Source: Argonema antarcticum A004/B2 (GTDB lineage: Bacteria; Cyanobacteriota; Cyanobacteriia; Cyanobacteriales; Aerosakkonemataceae). From it: DNA of 64,000 nucleotides. The stretch covers positions 93,920 to 157,919 of the forward strand of contig NZ_JAIQZN010000002.1 of NCBI RefSeq assembly GCF_023333585.1, in the 5' to 3' direction. A program made the position numbers and the translations under genes. Every line of letters starts with the position of its first letter. The first letter of the stretch is position 1. Below the pieces are notes generated by a model. It was not told the DNA's origin, did not search any database, and saw only the letters and a program-made list of their open reading frames with translations. Below, in pieces: positions 53,926 through 63,068 of this stretch.

Positions 53926-56028
53926 ATGTTTTTAACCATAGCCAATTCAGCCTTTGACGATTTACCACTACAAGACGGCGGATATACCGTCGCACAACCA
54001 ATACCAGGTTGGCAAGTATATGACCCATCGGGCCTGTTTACCGCACCAAACGTAGGTTCCAATTACGCCACCCTCAATCCTCAGACCCTCTCTTATGCTA
54101 ACGAAGCATCGTTAGGCAACGTCAGCGCCAGTTATCTAGAAAATCCGATCGGCAGCGGTATAGCAGGTTTGTCCCAGACCCTCACAGATGTCTTAACAGT
54201 GGGGAACACCTACACATTGCGAGCGGAAATAGGCAATCCATTGCCAGACGCAGCCCTGGGAGCGGGTTTTCCAGGCTATGTAGTGCAACTGGTGGCCGGG
54301 GGAAAAATACTTGCCGAAGACCGCAATACCAGGGTGGTACCAGAAGGGGCATTTGTCACCTCCACCGTCAGCTACACCCCATTGACCAACGACCCCAGCT
54401 TGGGTCAACCGCTGGAAATTCGATTGCTCAATCCCTTGCTGGATATAGGTAGAGAAGTCGATTTCAATCAAATCAGCTTAGAAGCCAATCCTACCGTCGC
54501 TAACGGCGGGTTTGAAGAACCCGTTCTGGCGGATGGCGGCTATAGTTCCAGAACGGTGCCCGGTTGGCAAATATACGATCCATTCAACCTATTAGGTACC
54601 AACGCCAATTCTAACCTTGGTTCGCTCAATCCATCCGCAATGGCTTATCCCGGCCAAGCGACCGAAGGGAATAATGTTTTGGCTACTTATTTTGAAAACC
54701 CCACCGGCAGCGGTATCGCTGGGGTATCTCAGACGCTAGGACAAGCATTAAAAGCGAATACAACTTATCGTTTGAGCGTTGATATCGGTAATAATGCCTT
54801 AGACGGTGTGGATTTCCCAGGCTATGCAGTGCAACTGTTGGCAGGCAACCGGGTGATTGCCCAAGACGTTAACACAATCAGACCCGCGATCGGCACTTTT
54901 GCACCCGTCAGTGTCACATATACCTCATCTGCCAATGACGGCTACGTGGGTCAACCACTGCAAATCCGATTGCTCAATCTCCTACAGACACCAGGCCCAG
55001 AGGTCAATTTCGATAATGTCAGGTTAGACAGCTATGCTCCTGTTGCCAATGCAGGATTTGAAGATGTCTCAGTGGAGGACGGTACCTTTATCTCTTTCAA
55101 TGTCCCTGGTTGGCAACTATATGACCCAAACAACCTTTTAACTATCAACCCGGATTCCTCTTACAGTACGCTTAATCCCAACCAAGTCTCTTATCCTGGG
55201 GAAGCGCCCGAAGGCAACAATGTCTTGGATACTTTTATAGAAAACCCACCCGGAAGCGGGCCGGTTGGGTTATCCCAGACACTCAATCGCGTACTGACGG
55301 CTGATACAACCTATAGTTTGGCAGTGAATGTCGGTAATGCCTTGGCCGACGAGTTCAGCGAACCGGGTTTCCCGGGCTATGCAGTGCAATTGTTGGCTGG
55401 CAGTAAGGTGATTGCCCAAGACAATTACTTTCCGCCTGCCGATCCCTTATTTGGTGCAGCCGATGAGGGGGTGTTTACCACCTCTACCGTAACCTATAGC
55501 GCACTTGCCAACGATGCAAACTTGGGTCAACCTCTGTCGATTCGATTGATCAATAAGGTGGCAGCCCCTGGTAAAGAAGTTAATTTCGATAATGTGCGGT
55601 TAACGGAAACCAAACTGCCGACCAATTTCTTTAACGAAGCGTACTACTTGCAAAATAACACCGATATCGCAGGGGCTGTGGGCGCTGGATTAATTGCTTC
55701 GGGTTTGGAGCATTTCAATCGCTTCGGTTTAAATGAAGGCCGGACAGAGGTGTCTCTATATTACGATGAGGCTTCTTACTTGCAACGGTACACAGATGTG
55801 GCCGGTGCTGTGGGCGTGGGAATTTATGCTTCTGGGTTGGATCATTTTCTGGAGATTGGCTACAATGAAGGACGCTACGGAGCGGGGGCAATAGCACAGA
55901 CGGGCGATCGACAAGCAGATTATTTAGGAAGAAACACTGATGTCGCTCAGTATGTAACTGCGGGAATCTTCAAATCGGCCTATGACCACTTTGTTCAGTT
56001 TGGCACTTTTGAAGGTCGTTTTTTCTAA
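53926..56028 (+). CDS. three galactose-binding-like modules with C-terminal YxxxNPDVA repeats
   Basis: The 700-residue protein has three ~183-residue modules starting near residues 1, 190 and 372 (NSAFDDLPLQDGGYTVAQPI, NGGFEEPVLADGGYSSRTVP, NAGFEDVSVEDGTFISFNVP), each with PGWQxYDP and VQLLAGxxVIAQD. They resemble DUF642/galactose-binding beta-sandwiches. Three repeats end the protein (YYLQNNTDIAGAV; YLQRYTDVAGAV; YLGRNTDVAQYVTAGIFKSA...FGTFEGRFF). No signal peptide is seen. The leader TGAGGTAAGACAG before the ATG is shared with the paralogue at 56245. Carbohydrate binding is plausible but not shown. Confidence 0.8.
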   Translation: MFLTIANSAFDDLPLQDGGYTVAQPIPGWQVYDPSGLFTAPNVGSNYATLNPQTLSYANEASLGNVSASYLENPIGSGIAGLSQTLTDVLTVGNTYTLRAEIGNPLPDAALGAGFPGYVVQLVAGGKILAEDRNTRVVPEGAFVTSTVSYTPLTNDPSLGQPLEIRLLNPLLDIGREVDFNQISLEANPTVANGGFEEPVLADGGYSSRTVPGWQIYDPFNLLGTNANSNLGSLNPSAMAYPGQATEGNNVLATYFENPTGSGIAGVSQTLGQALKANTTYRLSVDIGNNALDGVDFPGYAVQLLAGNRVIAQDVNTIRPAIGTFAPVSVTYTSSANDGYVGQPLQIRLLNLLQTPGPEVNFDNVRLDSYAPVANAGFEDVSVEDGTFISFNVPGWQLYDPNNLLTINPDSSYSTLNPNQVSYPGEAPEGNNVLDTFIENPPGSGPVGLSQTLNRVLTADTTYSLAVNVGNALADEFSEPGFPGYAVQLLAGSKVIAQDNYFPPADPLFGAADEGVFTTSTVTYSALANDANLGQPLSIRLINKVAAPGKEVNFDNVRLTETKLPTNFFNEAYYLQNNTDIAGAVGAGLIASGLEHFNRFGLNEGRTEVSLYYDEASYLQRYTDVAGAVGVGIYASGLDHFLEIGYNEGRYGAGAIAQTGDRQADYLGRNTDVAQYVTAGIFKSAYDHFVQFGTFEGRFF

Positions 56029-56111
56029 GCATCCTCATCGGATTTAAAGTTTAGCAAGCATTGCCCTTGACCCAAGACATTTCGTCTTGGGTTAAAAATT
56101 TATTTGGGAGT

Positions 56112-56153
56112 TACCACTTTCTTGAGTTTGGCACTTTTGAAGGTCTTTTTTTT
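56112..56153 (+). pseudogene. relic of a third repeat-protein 3' end
   Basis: This reads YHFLEFGTFEGLFF, matching the last residues of both flanking genes (DHFVQFGTFEGRFF; DHFIQFGTFEGRFF). It is a scar of a tandem duplication or deletion. Confidence 0.75.
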
Positions 56154-56244
56154 GTAAACAATTAAATTTATTCGTGTTGCTGCACAATTTCCTTGATAAT
56201 GAAGAACAATGAGTTAATTTTGATTTTAGTCTGAGGTTAGATAG

Positions 56245-57279
56245 ATGAATCTGACAATTGTAAACCCAGGGTTTGAAAGTCCTGTCATTGAGCCCGATAC
56301 GGTTGCTATTAACCAAACGCCCGGTTGGTCGTTATACAACCCATACAACGTTGTAGATGGTAACGACGACTCTAGTACTGCCACATTCCATGCTGCCGAA
56401 CTGTACAAAGAACTTTTTTATCCTCAAGGAGTACCGGAAGGCAATAATGCCGTAGGTATTTTTCTGGTCAAACCACCGGGAAGCGGAGTAGTTGGGTTAA
56501 CACAAAAACTGGAGTCAACACTGTTACAACCCAATACAACATACACTTTCAAATTCGATCTGGGCAATATCGCCCCCAGTGCGGATTTCCCCCTCATAGC
56601 TGGTTTCCCAGGCTATGCAGTGCAACTGCGGGCGGGCGATGAGGTGGTTGCCCAAACTGTGAACGAAGGGATTCCGCCTGACGGGACTTTTACACCCAGA
56701 ATGTTTACCTATACTACTTCCGCCAACCCTCGGAATGTGGGTCAACCCCTGGAAATCCGATTGCTCAATCTTTTGCAGTTCCCAGGTGAAGATGTCAACT
56801 TCGATAATATTCGGTTAGAAGCAAATCCTGTTATTGCCAACGGTGGTTTTGAGGAGATGAGCAAACTCCCTCCTGGGTTATTTAACGAAGCATACTACTT
56901 GCAAAATAACCCGGATATAGCTGGGGCTGTGGGAGCTGGATTACTTTCTTCGGGATTAGAGCATTTCAATCTTAACGGTGTACATGAAGGCCGGACAGAG
57001 GTGTCGCTATATTACGATGAAGCTTCTTACTTACAAAGGTACACAGATGTGGCAGGTGCGGTGACAACAGGAGCTTTCTCATCTGGCTTAGAACACTTTG
57101 TCGAGTTTGGTTACTATGAAGGACGCTACGGAGCGGGAGCGACCGCACAGACGGAAGATCGACAAGCTGCTTATTTGGCGAGAAATGCCGATGTGGCTCA
57201 ATATGTAACTGAGGGAATCTTCAAATCCGCCTACGACCACTTTATCCAGTTTGGCACTTTTGAAGGTCGGTTTTTCTAA
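56245..57279 (+). CDS. one galactose-binding-like module with C-terminal YxxxNPDVA repeats
   Basis: A 344-residue paralogue of the previous gene with one module (NPGFESPVIEPDTVAINQTP, GWSLYNPYNVVDG, YAVQLRAGDEVVAQTVN) and the same three end repeats (YYLQNNPDIAGAVGAGLLSS; YLQRYTDVAGAVTTGAFSSG; YLARNADVAQYVTEGIFKSA), ending FGTFEGRFF. A shared leader (TGAGGTTAGATAG-ATG) suggests common control. No signal peptide is seen. The two genes probably arose by tandem duplication with loss of two modules. Confidence 0.8.
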   Translation: MNLTIVNPGFESPVIEPDTVAINQTPGWSLYNPYNVVDGNDDSSTATFHAAELYKELFYPQGVPEGNNAVGIFLVKPPGSGVVGLTQKLESTLLQPNTTYTFKFDLGNIAPSADFPLIAGFPGYAVQLRAGDEVVAQTVNEGIPPDGTFTPRMFTYTTSANPRNVGQPLEIRLLNLLQFPGEDVNFDNIRLEANPVIANGGFEEMSKLPPGLFNEAYYLQNNPDIAGAVGAGLLSSGLEHFNLNGVHEGRTEVSLYYDEASYLQRYTDVAGAVTTGAFSSGLEHFVEFGYYEGRYGAGATAQTEDRQAAYLARNADVAQYVTEGIFKSAYDHFIQFGTFEGRFF

Positions 57280-57458
57280 ACCCAGCCTTATAGTAACTCA
57301 AGTTGCTAGTTACTTGCTTTCTGGGTATGTAGTTGCGTTTTAGCGATCTTATCCTAGTTGTAATAAGAGCGCGGCATCGCAACTACGTACCTAATACCAA
57401 CCTCAACTATATAACTAGCAACTTGCGTTACCACCACTATTGCAATCGTTCACAGAAT

Positions 57459-58739
57459 ATGATTGTGCAGCCAGCTGATATTCTGATTCTCTCCAATGGG
57501 CCTGGGGAGTTGGCAACTTGGGTGCGGCCAGTAGTGCGATCGCTTCGTCAACAATTAGGAGACGATCGCACTCTCTTACGCATTTCGATCGTGCTATCCC
57601 CCTGTCCGAATGGGAGTGGCAAAGAGGTGGAAATTGCCCAAAGCTATCCAGAAGTCGATCGCGTCCAAGGGCCAGAACATTTCTTTCGGTTTTTGCTGTG
57701 GGGTAAGACTGCCGAAAATTGGGACTGGCGACAAAAAGGTGCAGTTCTCTTTTTAGGCGGCGATCAATTTTTTACCGTGCTAATTGGCAAACGTTTAGAC
57801 TATAATACCATAGTCTACGCAGAATGGCAAGCCCGTTGGCACAATTGGATTGACAAATTTGGGGTGATGAAACCTGAAATTGTTGCCCATACCCATCATA
57901 AATACGCTCATAAATTTACCGTCGTCGGCGATTTAATGGCAGAGGTACAAAGCGAACCTCAATATAAAATCCAAAATCCAAAATCTAAAATCGAATCGAT
58001 TGGATTGCTGCCCGGATCTAAACCTGCTAAATTACTTCAAGGACTGCCTTTGGTATTGGCGATCGCAGAACAGATCCACAGATTGCGTCCCCAAACTCGT
58101 TTCGTAATTCCCGTTGCGCCAACTTTAGATATCCAAAAATTAGCTTGTTTTGCAAATCCCCAACAAAATCCCCTGATTGGGCAACTGGGATGGGGAAGTG
58201 CAGAATTGGTCAGTCCGCCTCACCCAGAACCTCCTTTTCTTAAAACAAATAGCGGTTTGCACGTAGAATTATTTACACAATCCCCTGCATATCAATTGTT
58301 ATCCCAATGTTCTATTTGCCTGACTACCGTGGGAGCGAATACAGCTGAATTGGGCGCTTTAGCAGTGCCGATGATTGTGTTGATTCCCACTCAGCAACTG
58401 GATGCAATGCGAAGTTGGGATGGTTTGCCAGGATTACTTGCCAATTTACCGGGATTTGGTTCTATCTTTGCTAAAATCATTAACTGGTTGGTATTGAGAC
58501 AGAAGCGGTTATTTGCATGGCCGAATATTTGGGCTAAGGCCGAAATTGTACCAGAAATTGTGGGGAAGTTGCAACCTTCAGATGTGGTAGACTTAGTTAT
58601 AGATTTTTTGAATAATCCTGAAAAGTTAGACCAAATGCGCGATCGCCTCCGCAGTGTTCGCGGTGAAGCAGGTGCAGCACAAAAACTAGCTCATTTGGTA
58701 CAAGAAGAACTTTATAAATTTGAGGATTTAGATGGCTAA
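57459..58739 (+). CDS. lipid-A-disaccharide synthase-related protein
   Basis: The 426-residue protein (ATG at 57459, MIVQPADILILSNGPGELATW) is a cyanobacterial LpxB-like family member with a GT-B type layout: SNGPGELATWVRPV, VLFLGGDQFFTVLIGKRL, AEWQARWHNWIDKFGVM, IGLLPGSKPAKLLQGLPL and SICLTTVGANTAELGALAVPM. The family is annotated as lipid-A-disaccharide synthase-related, but it is distinct from true LpxB; the substrate is unknown. The upstream start at 57333 would add 42 unlikely residues from the intergenic repeat. It reads downstream of the repeat-protein genes. Confidence 0.85.
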   Translation: MIVQPADILILSNGPGELATWVRPVVRSLRQQLGDDRTLLRISIVLSPCPNGSGKEVEIAQSYPEVDRVQGPEHFFRFLLWGKTAENWDWRQKGAVLFLGGDQFFTVLIGKRLDYNTIVYAEWQARWHNWIDKFGVMKPEIVAHTHHKYAHKFTVVGDLMAEVQSEPQYKIQNPKSKIESIGLLPGSKPAKLLQGLPLVLAIAEQIHRLRPQTRFVIPVAPTLDIQKLACFANPQQNPLIGQLGWGSAELVSPPHPEPPFLKTNSGLHVELFTQSPAYQLLSQCSICLTTVGANTAELGALAVPMIVLIPTQQLDAMRSWDGLPGLLANLPGFGSIFAKIINWLVLRQKRLFAWPNIWAKAEIVPEIVGKLQPSDVVDLVIDFLNNPEKLDQMRDRLRSVRGEAGAAQKLAHLVQEELYKFEDLDG

Positions 58740-58834
58740 AACGTGAAATAATAACGTGAAGTGAGCGAATTTAATTGCTGCAAGCACTTCGATCGAAATT
58801 TTGTAACCAATATTCTATTAACTCGGAAAAAAAC

Positions 58835-59722
58835 ATGAGCCAAAAAGATATTTACGTCGTACTGGGAGCAACGGGCCAAACCGGAGGAGCAGTAGCAAAC
58901 ACTTTAATCGAACACGGCGCATCTGTGCGCGTTGTAGTCAGAAACGCTAGCAAAGGGGAGATTTGGGCTCAGCGCGGTGCAGAGGTAGCTGTCGCCGATG
59001 TTACTGATGTGGGTGCGATGACCCAGGCGTTTTCGGGTGCCAAAGGCGCTTATCTTCTCAATCCTCCAGACTACCAAGCGGATGATATGTTCGCTGTAGC
59101 CGACAACGTAGGTGCAGCATTGCAAGAAGCGGTACAGAATGCCGGACTGTCCAAACTTGTGGTGCTTTCTTCGGTAGGTGCCCATCTTCCAGAGGGAACT
59201 GGTAACATCCGCACCACCTGGATATTTGAGCAACGCTTCCGACAGATCGATTTGCCGATCGCCTTTGTTCGCTGTGCCTACTTTATGGAGAATTGGGCAT
59301 CTGTGGCAAGTGTAGCCGCCAGCGAGGGTGTGATGCCGAGCTTTCTTTCTCCGCTAGACCGTGCGATCCCAATGGTTGCAGCGGCGGATATTGGCCGTGT
59401 CTGTGCAGAATCGCTGCTGGAAACATGGAGCGGTATCAGAACGCTCGAACTTCAAGGCCCGCAGTCCTATAGCCCAAACGACGTGGCGGCGGCATTCGCA
59501 CAGGCGTTGGGTCGCCCTGTACAAGCGGTGGAAGTGCCCGAATCGGACTGGGCGCAGTTGCTGGCACAATTTGGCAATAGCCCAGGTGCGATCGTCGGTT
59601 GGAGCGAGATGTTACGCGGTTTCAATACGGGACATATCGTCTTTGAAGATGAGGGAACAACCCATCTGAAAGGGCGCGTTACTATTGAAGATGCGATCGC
59701 TTCTTTCGTACCCCACAGCTAA
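58835..59722 (+). CDS. NmrA-like NAD(P)-binding protein
   Basis: A 295-residue atypical short-chain dehydrogenase (NmrA/HSCARG type) with the NAD(P) motif VVLGATGQTGGAVANTLIEHG and the block VVLSSVGAHLPEGTGNIRTT. The ATG at 58835 (MSQKDIYVV) is preferred; an upstream start at 58775 would add 20 residues. Such proteins act as quinone reductases or redox sensors. The substrate is unknown. It follows the LpxB-like gene on the same strand after ~95 bases. Confidence 0.9.
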   Translation: MSQKDIYVVLGATGQTGGAVANTLIEHGASVRVVVRNASKGEIWAQRGAEVAVADVTDVGAMTQAFSGAKGAYLLNPPDYQADDMFAVADNVGAALQEAVQNAGLSKLVVLSSVGAHLPEGTGNIRTTWIFEQRFRQIDLPIAFVRCAYFMENWASVASVAASEGVMPSFLSPLDRAIPMVAAADIGRVCAESLLETWSGIRTLELQGPQSYSPNDVAAAFAQALGRPVQAVEVPESDWAQLLAQFGNSPGAIVGWSEMLRGFNTGHIVFEDEGTTHLKGRVTIEDAIASFVPHS

Positions 59723-59761
59723 GTAGGTGGCCATAATTAAGCGTAAAACTGCCAAGCCCTT

Positions 59762-59780
59762 AGAAACCGGGTTTCTCCAA
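59762..59780. repeat. GAAACCGGGTTTCT palindromic repeat
   Basis: The same palindrome occurs at 5021-5036 and, truncated, at 24280-24292. It may form a hairpin after the NmrA-like gene. Confidence 0.6.
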
Positions 59781-59896
59781 CAATACCTTCGCCATTTCTT
59801 TGCTTTGTTGGGTTTCGTGCCTCAACCCAACAAAGCAAAGCGCGTCCATTTTTCGGTTTGGCGAATTCATCCCTGTTTGACATAATTTTACCAACA

Positions 59897-60214
59897 TTAG
59901 AAAGTAGCTCTACCGTAAATCAAAAAGCAACCGCCATTCACCAAAGCAGTAATTACTGCGCCGATAATCACTCCTTTCATCATTCCCCATCTTTGTTGTT
60001 TTTTGAGCCTTAAAACAACTGGAATTACATATAATAACTGAATTAAGGAAAAACCAAATGCTGCATATAACCAAAATACTAAAATAACGTAATCTGGTGT
60101 TTTATAAAATAAAACAAATCCTAAAATGAATATTGCTACTATTGCGATGGCGTGCATACCCAATAACAATAACATTCCATAGATTATGCCAAGAAATTCA
60201 TTTCGTATTGCCAT
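59897..60214 (-). CDS. small multi-pass membrane protein
   Basis: No family is recognised. The 105-residue protein has three hydrophobic segments (GIIYGMLLLLGMHAIAIVAI, VILVFWLYAAFGFSLIQLLY, GVIIGAVITALVNGGCFLIY) and a basic loop (VVLRLKKQQRWGMMKG), consistent with a small integral inner-membrane protein. It reads alone on the minus strand, downstream of the radical SAM gene. Confidence 0.7.
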   Translation of the reverse strand: MAIRNEFLGIIYGMLLLLGMHAIAIVAIFILGFVLFYKTPDYVILVFWLYAAFGFSLIQLLYVIPVVLRLKKQQRWGMMKGVIIGAVITALVNGGCFLIYGRATF

Positions 60215-60287
60215 AATTTATCCTTTTATATTTGATTTTAGGTAAACTAAACTCATTGTAAGACATCAAATAAATTCCGTTTATTTT

Positions 60288-61703
60288 CTACGGTCGGTTA
60301 CTAACCAACTGATACCCAGCACTTCCCTCGCGGTAGAACATATTGAAAGTATCAAATGGAATAATTCTCCCATCTGGATGTACAATATGAATACAAGACC
60401 GTTTCACCGAACGAACATCAAAGTTATATGGGTCGAGAAATTGCACAATCATCACCCGAAAAACATTCTCGTAGGTAATTCCTTCGGGAACTGGTAGCAT
60501 GGGCAAACAGCACAATAGTTGTTTCAACGAAGTTGCAGAAGATTGGGGGGAATGACTGGTGGAAAATAGCTCGAAAATGTTGCGCTTCAGTTCTTCATTT
60601 TGCTCGTAAAGAACGCTATTTGGCATGATTTTGACAAATTCATCTGGATTGAGTAAACCAGTCAGCGGGATTACTTTTCCATTCAGTTTCAGCGCATACG
60701 CCATCGCCAAACAATCTGGATGGCAAGGCACAGGTAAAATATCTTCTGGTTTGAAATGAGAACTTTGTTGTAAAATAGAACGACGGACTTCCGTCAGCGT
60801 ATATCTATCTCGCTTGGGATCGAAATCCTCCAAACGTCCCGCTGCTTGGATAGGTTGAAAAGTGACACCGCGCACGCATTTCTGCTGTAAGGCGTAGTCG
60901 ATGATTTTGCCGATTTCCCCATCATTCAATCCTTTTTTCAGGGTGACGACTAGGGTGGTGGAGATGTTATACTCGTTGAGATGTGCGATCGCTTTTTCAC
61001 GAACATCTCGCAAATCCGCACCTCGCAACTCTTTCAGCGCCGCCACCTCAAAGCTATCGAATTGCAGATACACTTCGATTCCCGGCATATACTGACTGAG
61101 ACGATCGCAAAAACTCCTCTCCTTGGCAATGCGGATACCATTAGTATTGATCATCAAATGCTTGATGGGCTTACTTTTGACAAGATCCAGAATCTCAAAA
61201 AACTCAGGATGTACCGTAGGTTCCCCGCCACTAATCTGCACGATTTGAGGTTCTCCCTCATTTTCTACGATCGCATCCAACATCATTTCAATTTGTGCTA
61301 GACTACGATGGCGTCGCGGTTGTTGCGAAATTTGGGAAATTTCTTCCATTCCCGAATCAGCGTAGCAAATTGGACAGGATAAATTACACCGATCCGTTAC
61401 CTCTACCAGCGTTAAACAGCTATGCTGTTCGTGATCTGGGCAAAGTCCACAGTCGTAGGGACATCCGTATTTTATCGGTGTATTGAATTTCAGCGGCATA
61501 TCCCCAGGTTTAATGAATCCCAGGGATTGTTTATAATATTCGATATCATCCGCAATTAGCACTTCCTCATGCCCGTGGGTGCTACAATGTTTCACCAGGT
61601 AAACGCGATCGTCCCGAAAAATGATTTTCGCTTCTACCTTGACTAGACATTGAGAGCAAACGCTGTTCGTTAAAGCATAAAAAAGATACGATCTAGTAGG
61701 CAT
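60288..61703 (-). CDS. radical SAM protein of the MJ0619/Tes type
   Basis: The 471-residue protein has an N-terminal Cys pair (CSQCLVKVEAKI), the block KYGCPYDCGLCPDHEQHSC, the radical SAM cluster motif in VTDRCNLSCPICYADSG (C-x3-C-x2-C), and the SAM-binding GGEP (IVQISGGEPTVHPEFFEIL). This order of motifs matches the family that contains MJ0619 (methanopterin side-chain methylation) and tetraether lipid synthase Tes. Its role in a cyanobacterium is unknown; radical methylation or lipid carbon-carbon coupling are options. It lies 16 bases downstream of the damaged ABC permease on the same strand. Confidence 0.85.
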   Translation of the reverse strand: MPTRSYLFYALTNSVCSQCLVKVEAKIIFRDDRVYLVKHCSTHGHEEVLIADDIEYYKQSLGFIKPGDMPLKFNTPIKYGCPYDCGLCPDHEQHSCLTLVEVTDRCNLSCPICYADSGMEEISQISQQPRRHRSLAQIEMMLDAIVENEGEPQIVQISGGEPTVHPEFFEILDLVKSKPIKHLMINTNGIRIAKERSFCDRLSQYMPGIEVYLQFDSFEVAALKELRGADLRDVREKAIAHLNEYNISTTLVVTLKKGLNDGEIGKIIDYALQQKCVRGVTFQPIQAAGRLEDFDPKRDRYTLTEVRRSILQQSSHFKPEDILPVPCHPDCLAMAYALKLNGKVIPLTGLLNPDEFVKIMPNSVLYEQNEELKRNIFELFSTSHSPQSSATSLKQLLCCLPMLPVPEGITYENVFRVMIVQFLDPYNFDVRSVKRSCIHIVHPDGRIIPFDTFNMFYREGSAGYQLVSNRP

Positions 61704-61718
61704 AGCAATTACGAAAGT

Positions 61719-62345
61719 TTACATATTTTGCTCGTCTGCGACTTGTCGCGAAATCAGATATTCTGCCAAGTCTAGCACCCCATCCACCAAAAAGCCGATC
61801 GTCCCAACATATAATAACGCTTTCATCATTTCATTCATCATGTTAGAATTATAGGCGTCCCAGATGAAAAAGCCGAGCCCTTGACTACCTGTCAAAAATT
61901 CTGCTGCGATTAGGGTGAACCAAGCTAACCTCATTCCCATTCTCAGCCCTGTAAATGTATGATGGATAGCGGATCTAAAGTTGTTGTCATTACGTCGGAA
62001 TTCCTGTACACCCGTTCCAGTATTTACGATCATCTCCCAGATGGCGCTGAAGAAAATCAGGAAAAGGATGGCGTGTTGGTTATTTTTGAATCCTACCAAA
62101 GCAATCGGTAACAAGGCGATGGAAGGGATAGTCGCTGGGATATGACAAATTCTCTTAAATATCTGATAAATAACGTTGTTCATCCCAATCAACATTCCTA
62201 TCGGAATTCCCAAGATGACTGCTGGGATGTAACCTTGGCACAATAATACCAGGCTGGCTAAGATTGATTGATATATACTTTGACTTTCTTCCACTTCTGA
62301 CGATCTATTACACAATACTTGCCAATACTGCCATGATAATCCCAA
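61719..62345 (-). pseudogene. damaged NrtB/SsuC-type ABC permease
   Basis: The 208-residue frame resembles the C-terminal part of nitrate/taurine-type permeases: VILGIPIGMLIGMNN, FTGLRMGMRLAWFTLIAAEF, GFFIWDAYNSNMMNEMM. Family members have about 270 residues. The N-terminal membrane helix is missing and about 20 residues of the EAA loop, which contacts the ATPase, are absent (VQEFRRNDNNFRSAIHHTFT). No ATPase or binding protein gene is adjacent, so it is probably inactive. Confidence 0.7.
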
Positions 62346-62482
62346 AACTCATATCTCTAACCAACCAAGTCCGATCGCACTTTCACAACTATCTACATTT
62401 ATATCCAAAAAATCCACATCTTCATCTTCATCTCTACTTATCTCTACTTCCAAACCTCTTCCTCTTCAAATCCCCCCACGAT

Positions 62483-62560
62483 TTTTTTCTATCCTCTTGA
62501 CGGCACTATTTTTTTATGTTACCTTAGTATTGACAAGTAAGAACTACAGTGCAATATTAT
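62483..62560 (+). repeat. promoter-like direct repeat, copy 1
   Basis: TTGACG at 62497 and TTGACAAGTAAGAACTA at 62530 match TTGACAGG at 62880 and TTGACAAGGAAGAACTA at 62913 at a constant offset of 383 bases. Confidence 0.65.
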
Positions 62561-62864
62561 GCTTCTCCCGATTCTTCCATACTACCTACAAACCTGAATC
62601 TCGTTATGAGCCCGCTCAAAAATCAGATTTCTAGGCAACTAGGCCCGATCGCAGTTTAACAACCATCTATATTTATCTGAGGCGGTGACAAACCGCGCTT
62701 TTTGTTATAGCGGTAATGGATAACTACAGAAAAAACCTTTTTCCCAATTCCCAAAAAGCTTAGTCTATCACCCTACTAACTATATCTACCAAAAATCCAC
62801 ATCTTCATCTGTGTTCATCTGTGGTTAAAAACCACTTAAACTTAGTCTTCAAATCCGGCAGCCA

Positions 62865-62943
62865 TTTTCTTCTATTCCCTTGACAGGACTAATTTTTTAT
62901 GTTAGACTAATCTTGACAAGGAAGAACTAGGTTGTAATATTTA
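62865..62943 (+). repeat. promoter-like direct repeat, copy 2
   Basis: Second copy of the block at 62483-62560, with the shared segments ATTTTTTATGTTA and GAACTAxxxTGxAATATT. It could represent duplicated promoters, but no gene follows on the plus strand. Confidence 0.65.
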
Positions 62944-63068
62944 TTTTTGACAGATTCCTATTATATAAACATACATCAAACAGCCGTCCCTGTCTAGTAC
63001 CTCCCGATCCCCCTTTTCAATGCGATTTTGCCGCAATTTTCAGACAATCCGAGACATCAGGTGCCCTA

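Larger units (their letters stand above)
62346..63068. other. 720-bp gene-free region with an internal duplication
   Basis: No gene is supported. It holds two ~75-bp related blocks near 62483-62560 and 62865-62943, and an ATCTGTG-type repeat near 62800-62830. Confidence 0.6.

Noticed and set aside
48256..57279. Prophage tail-fibre cluster
   Set aside because: There are no capsid, portal, terminase or integrase genes; the proteins share repeats with secreted-type RTX and tyrosinase proteins instead.
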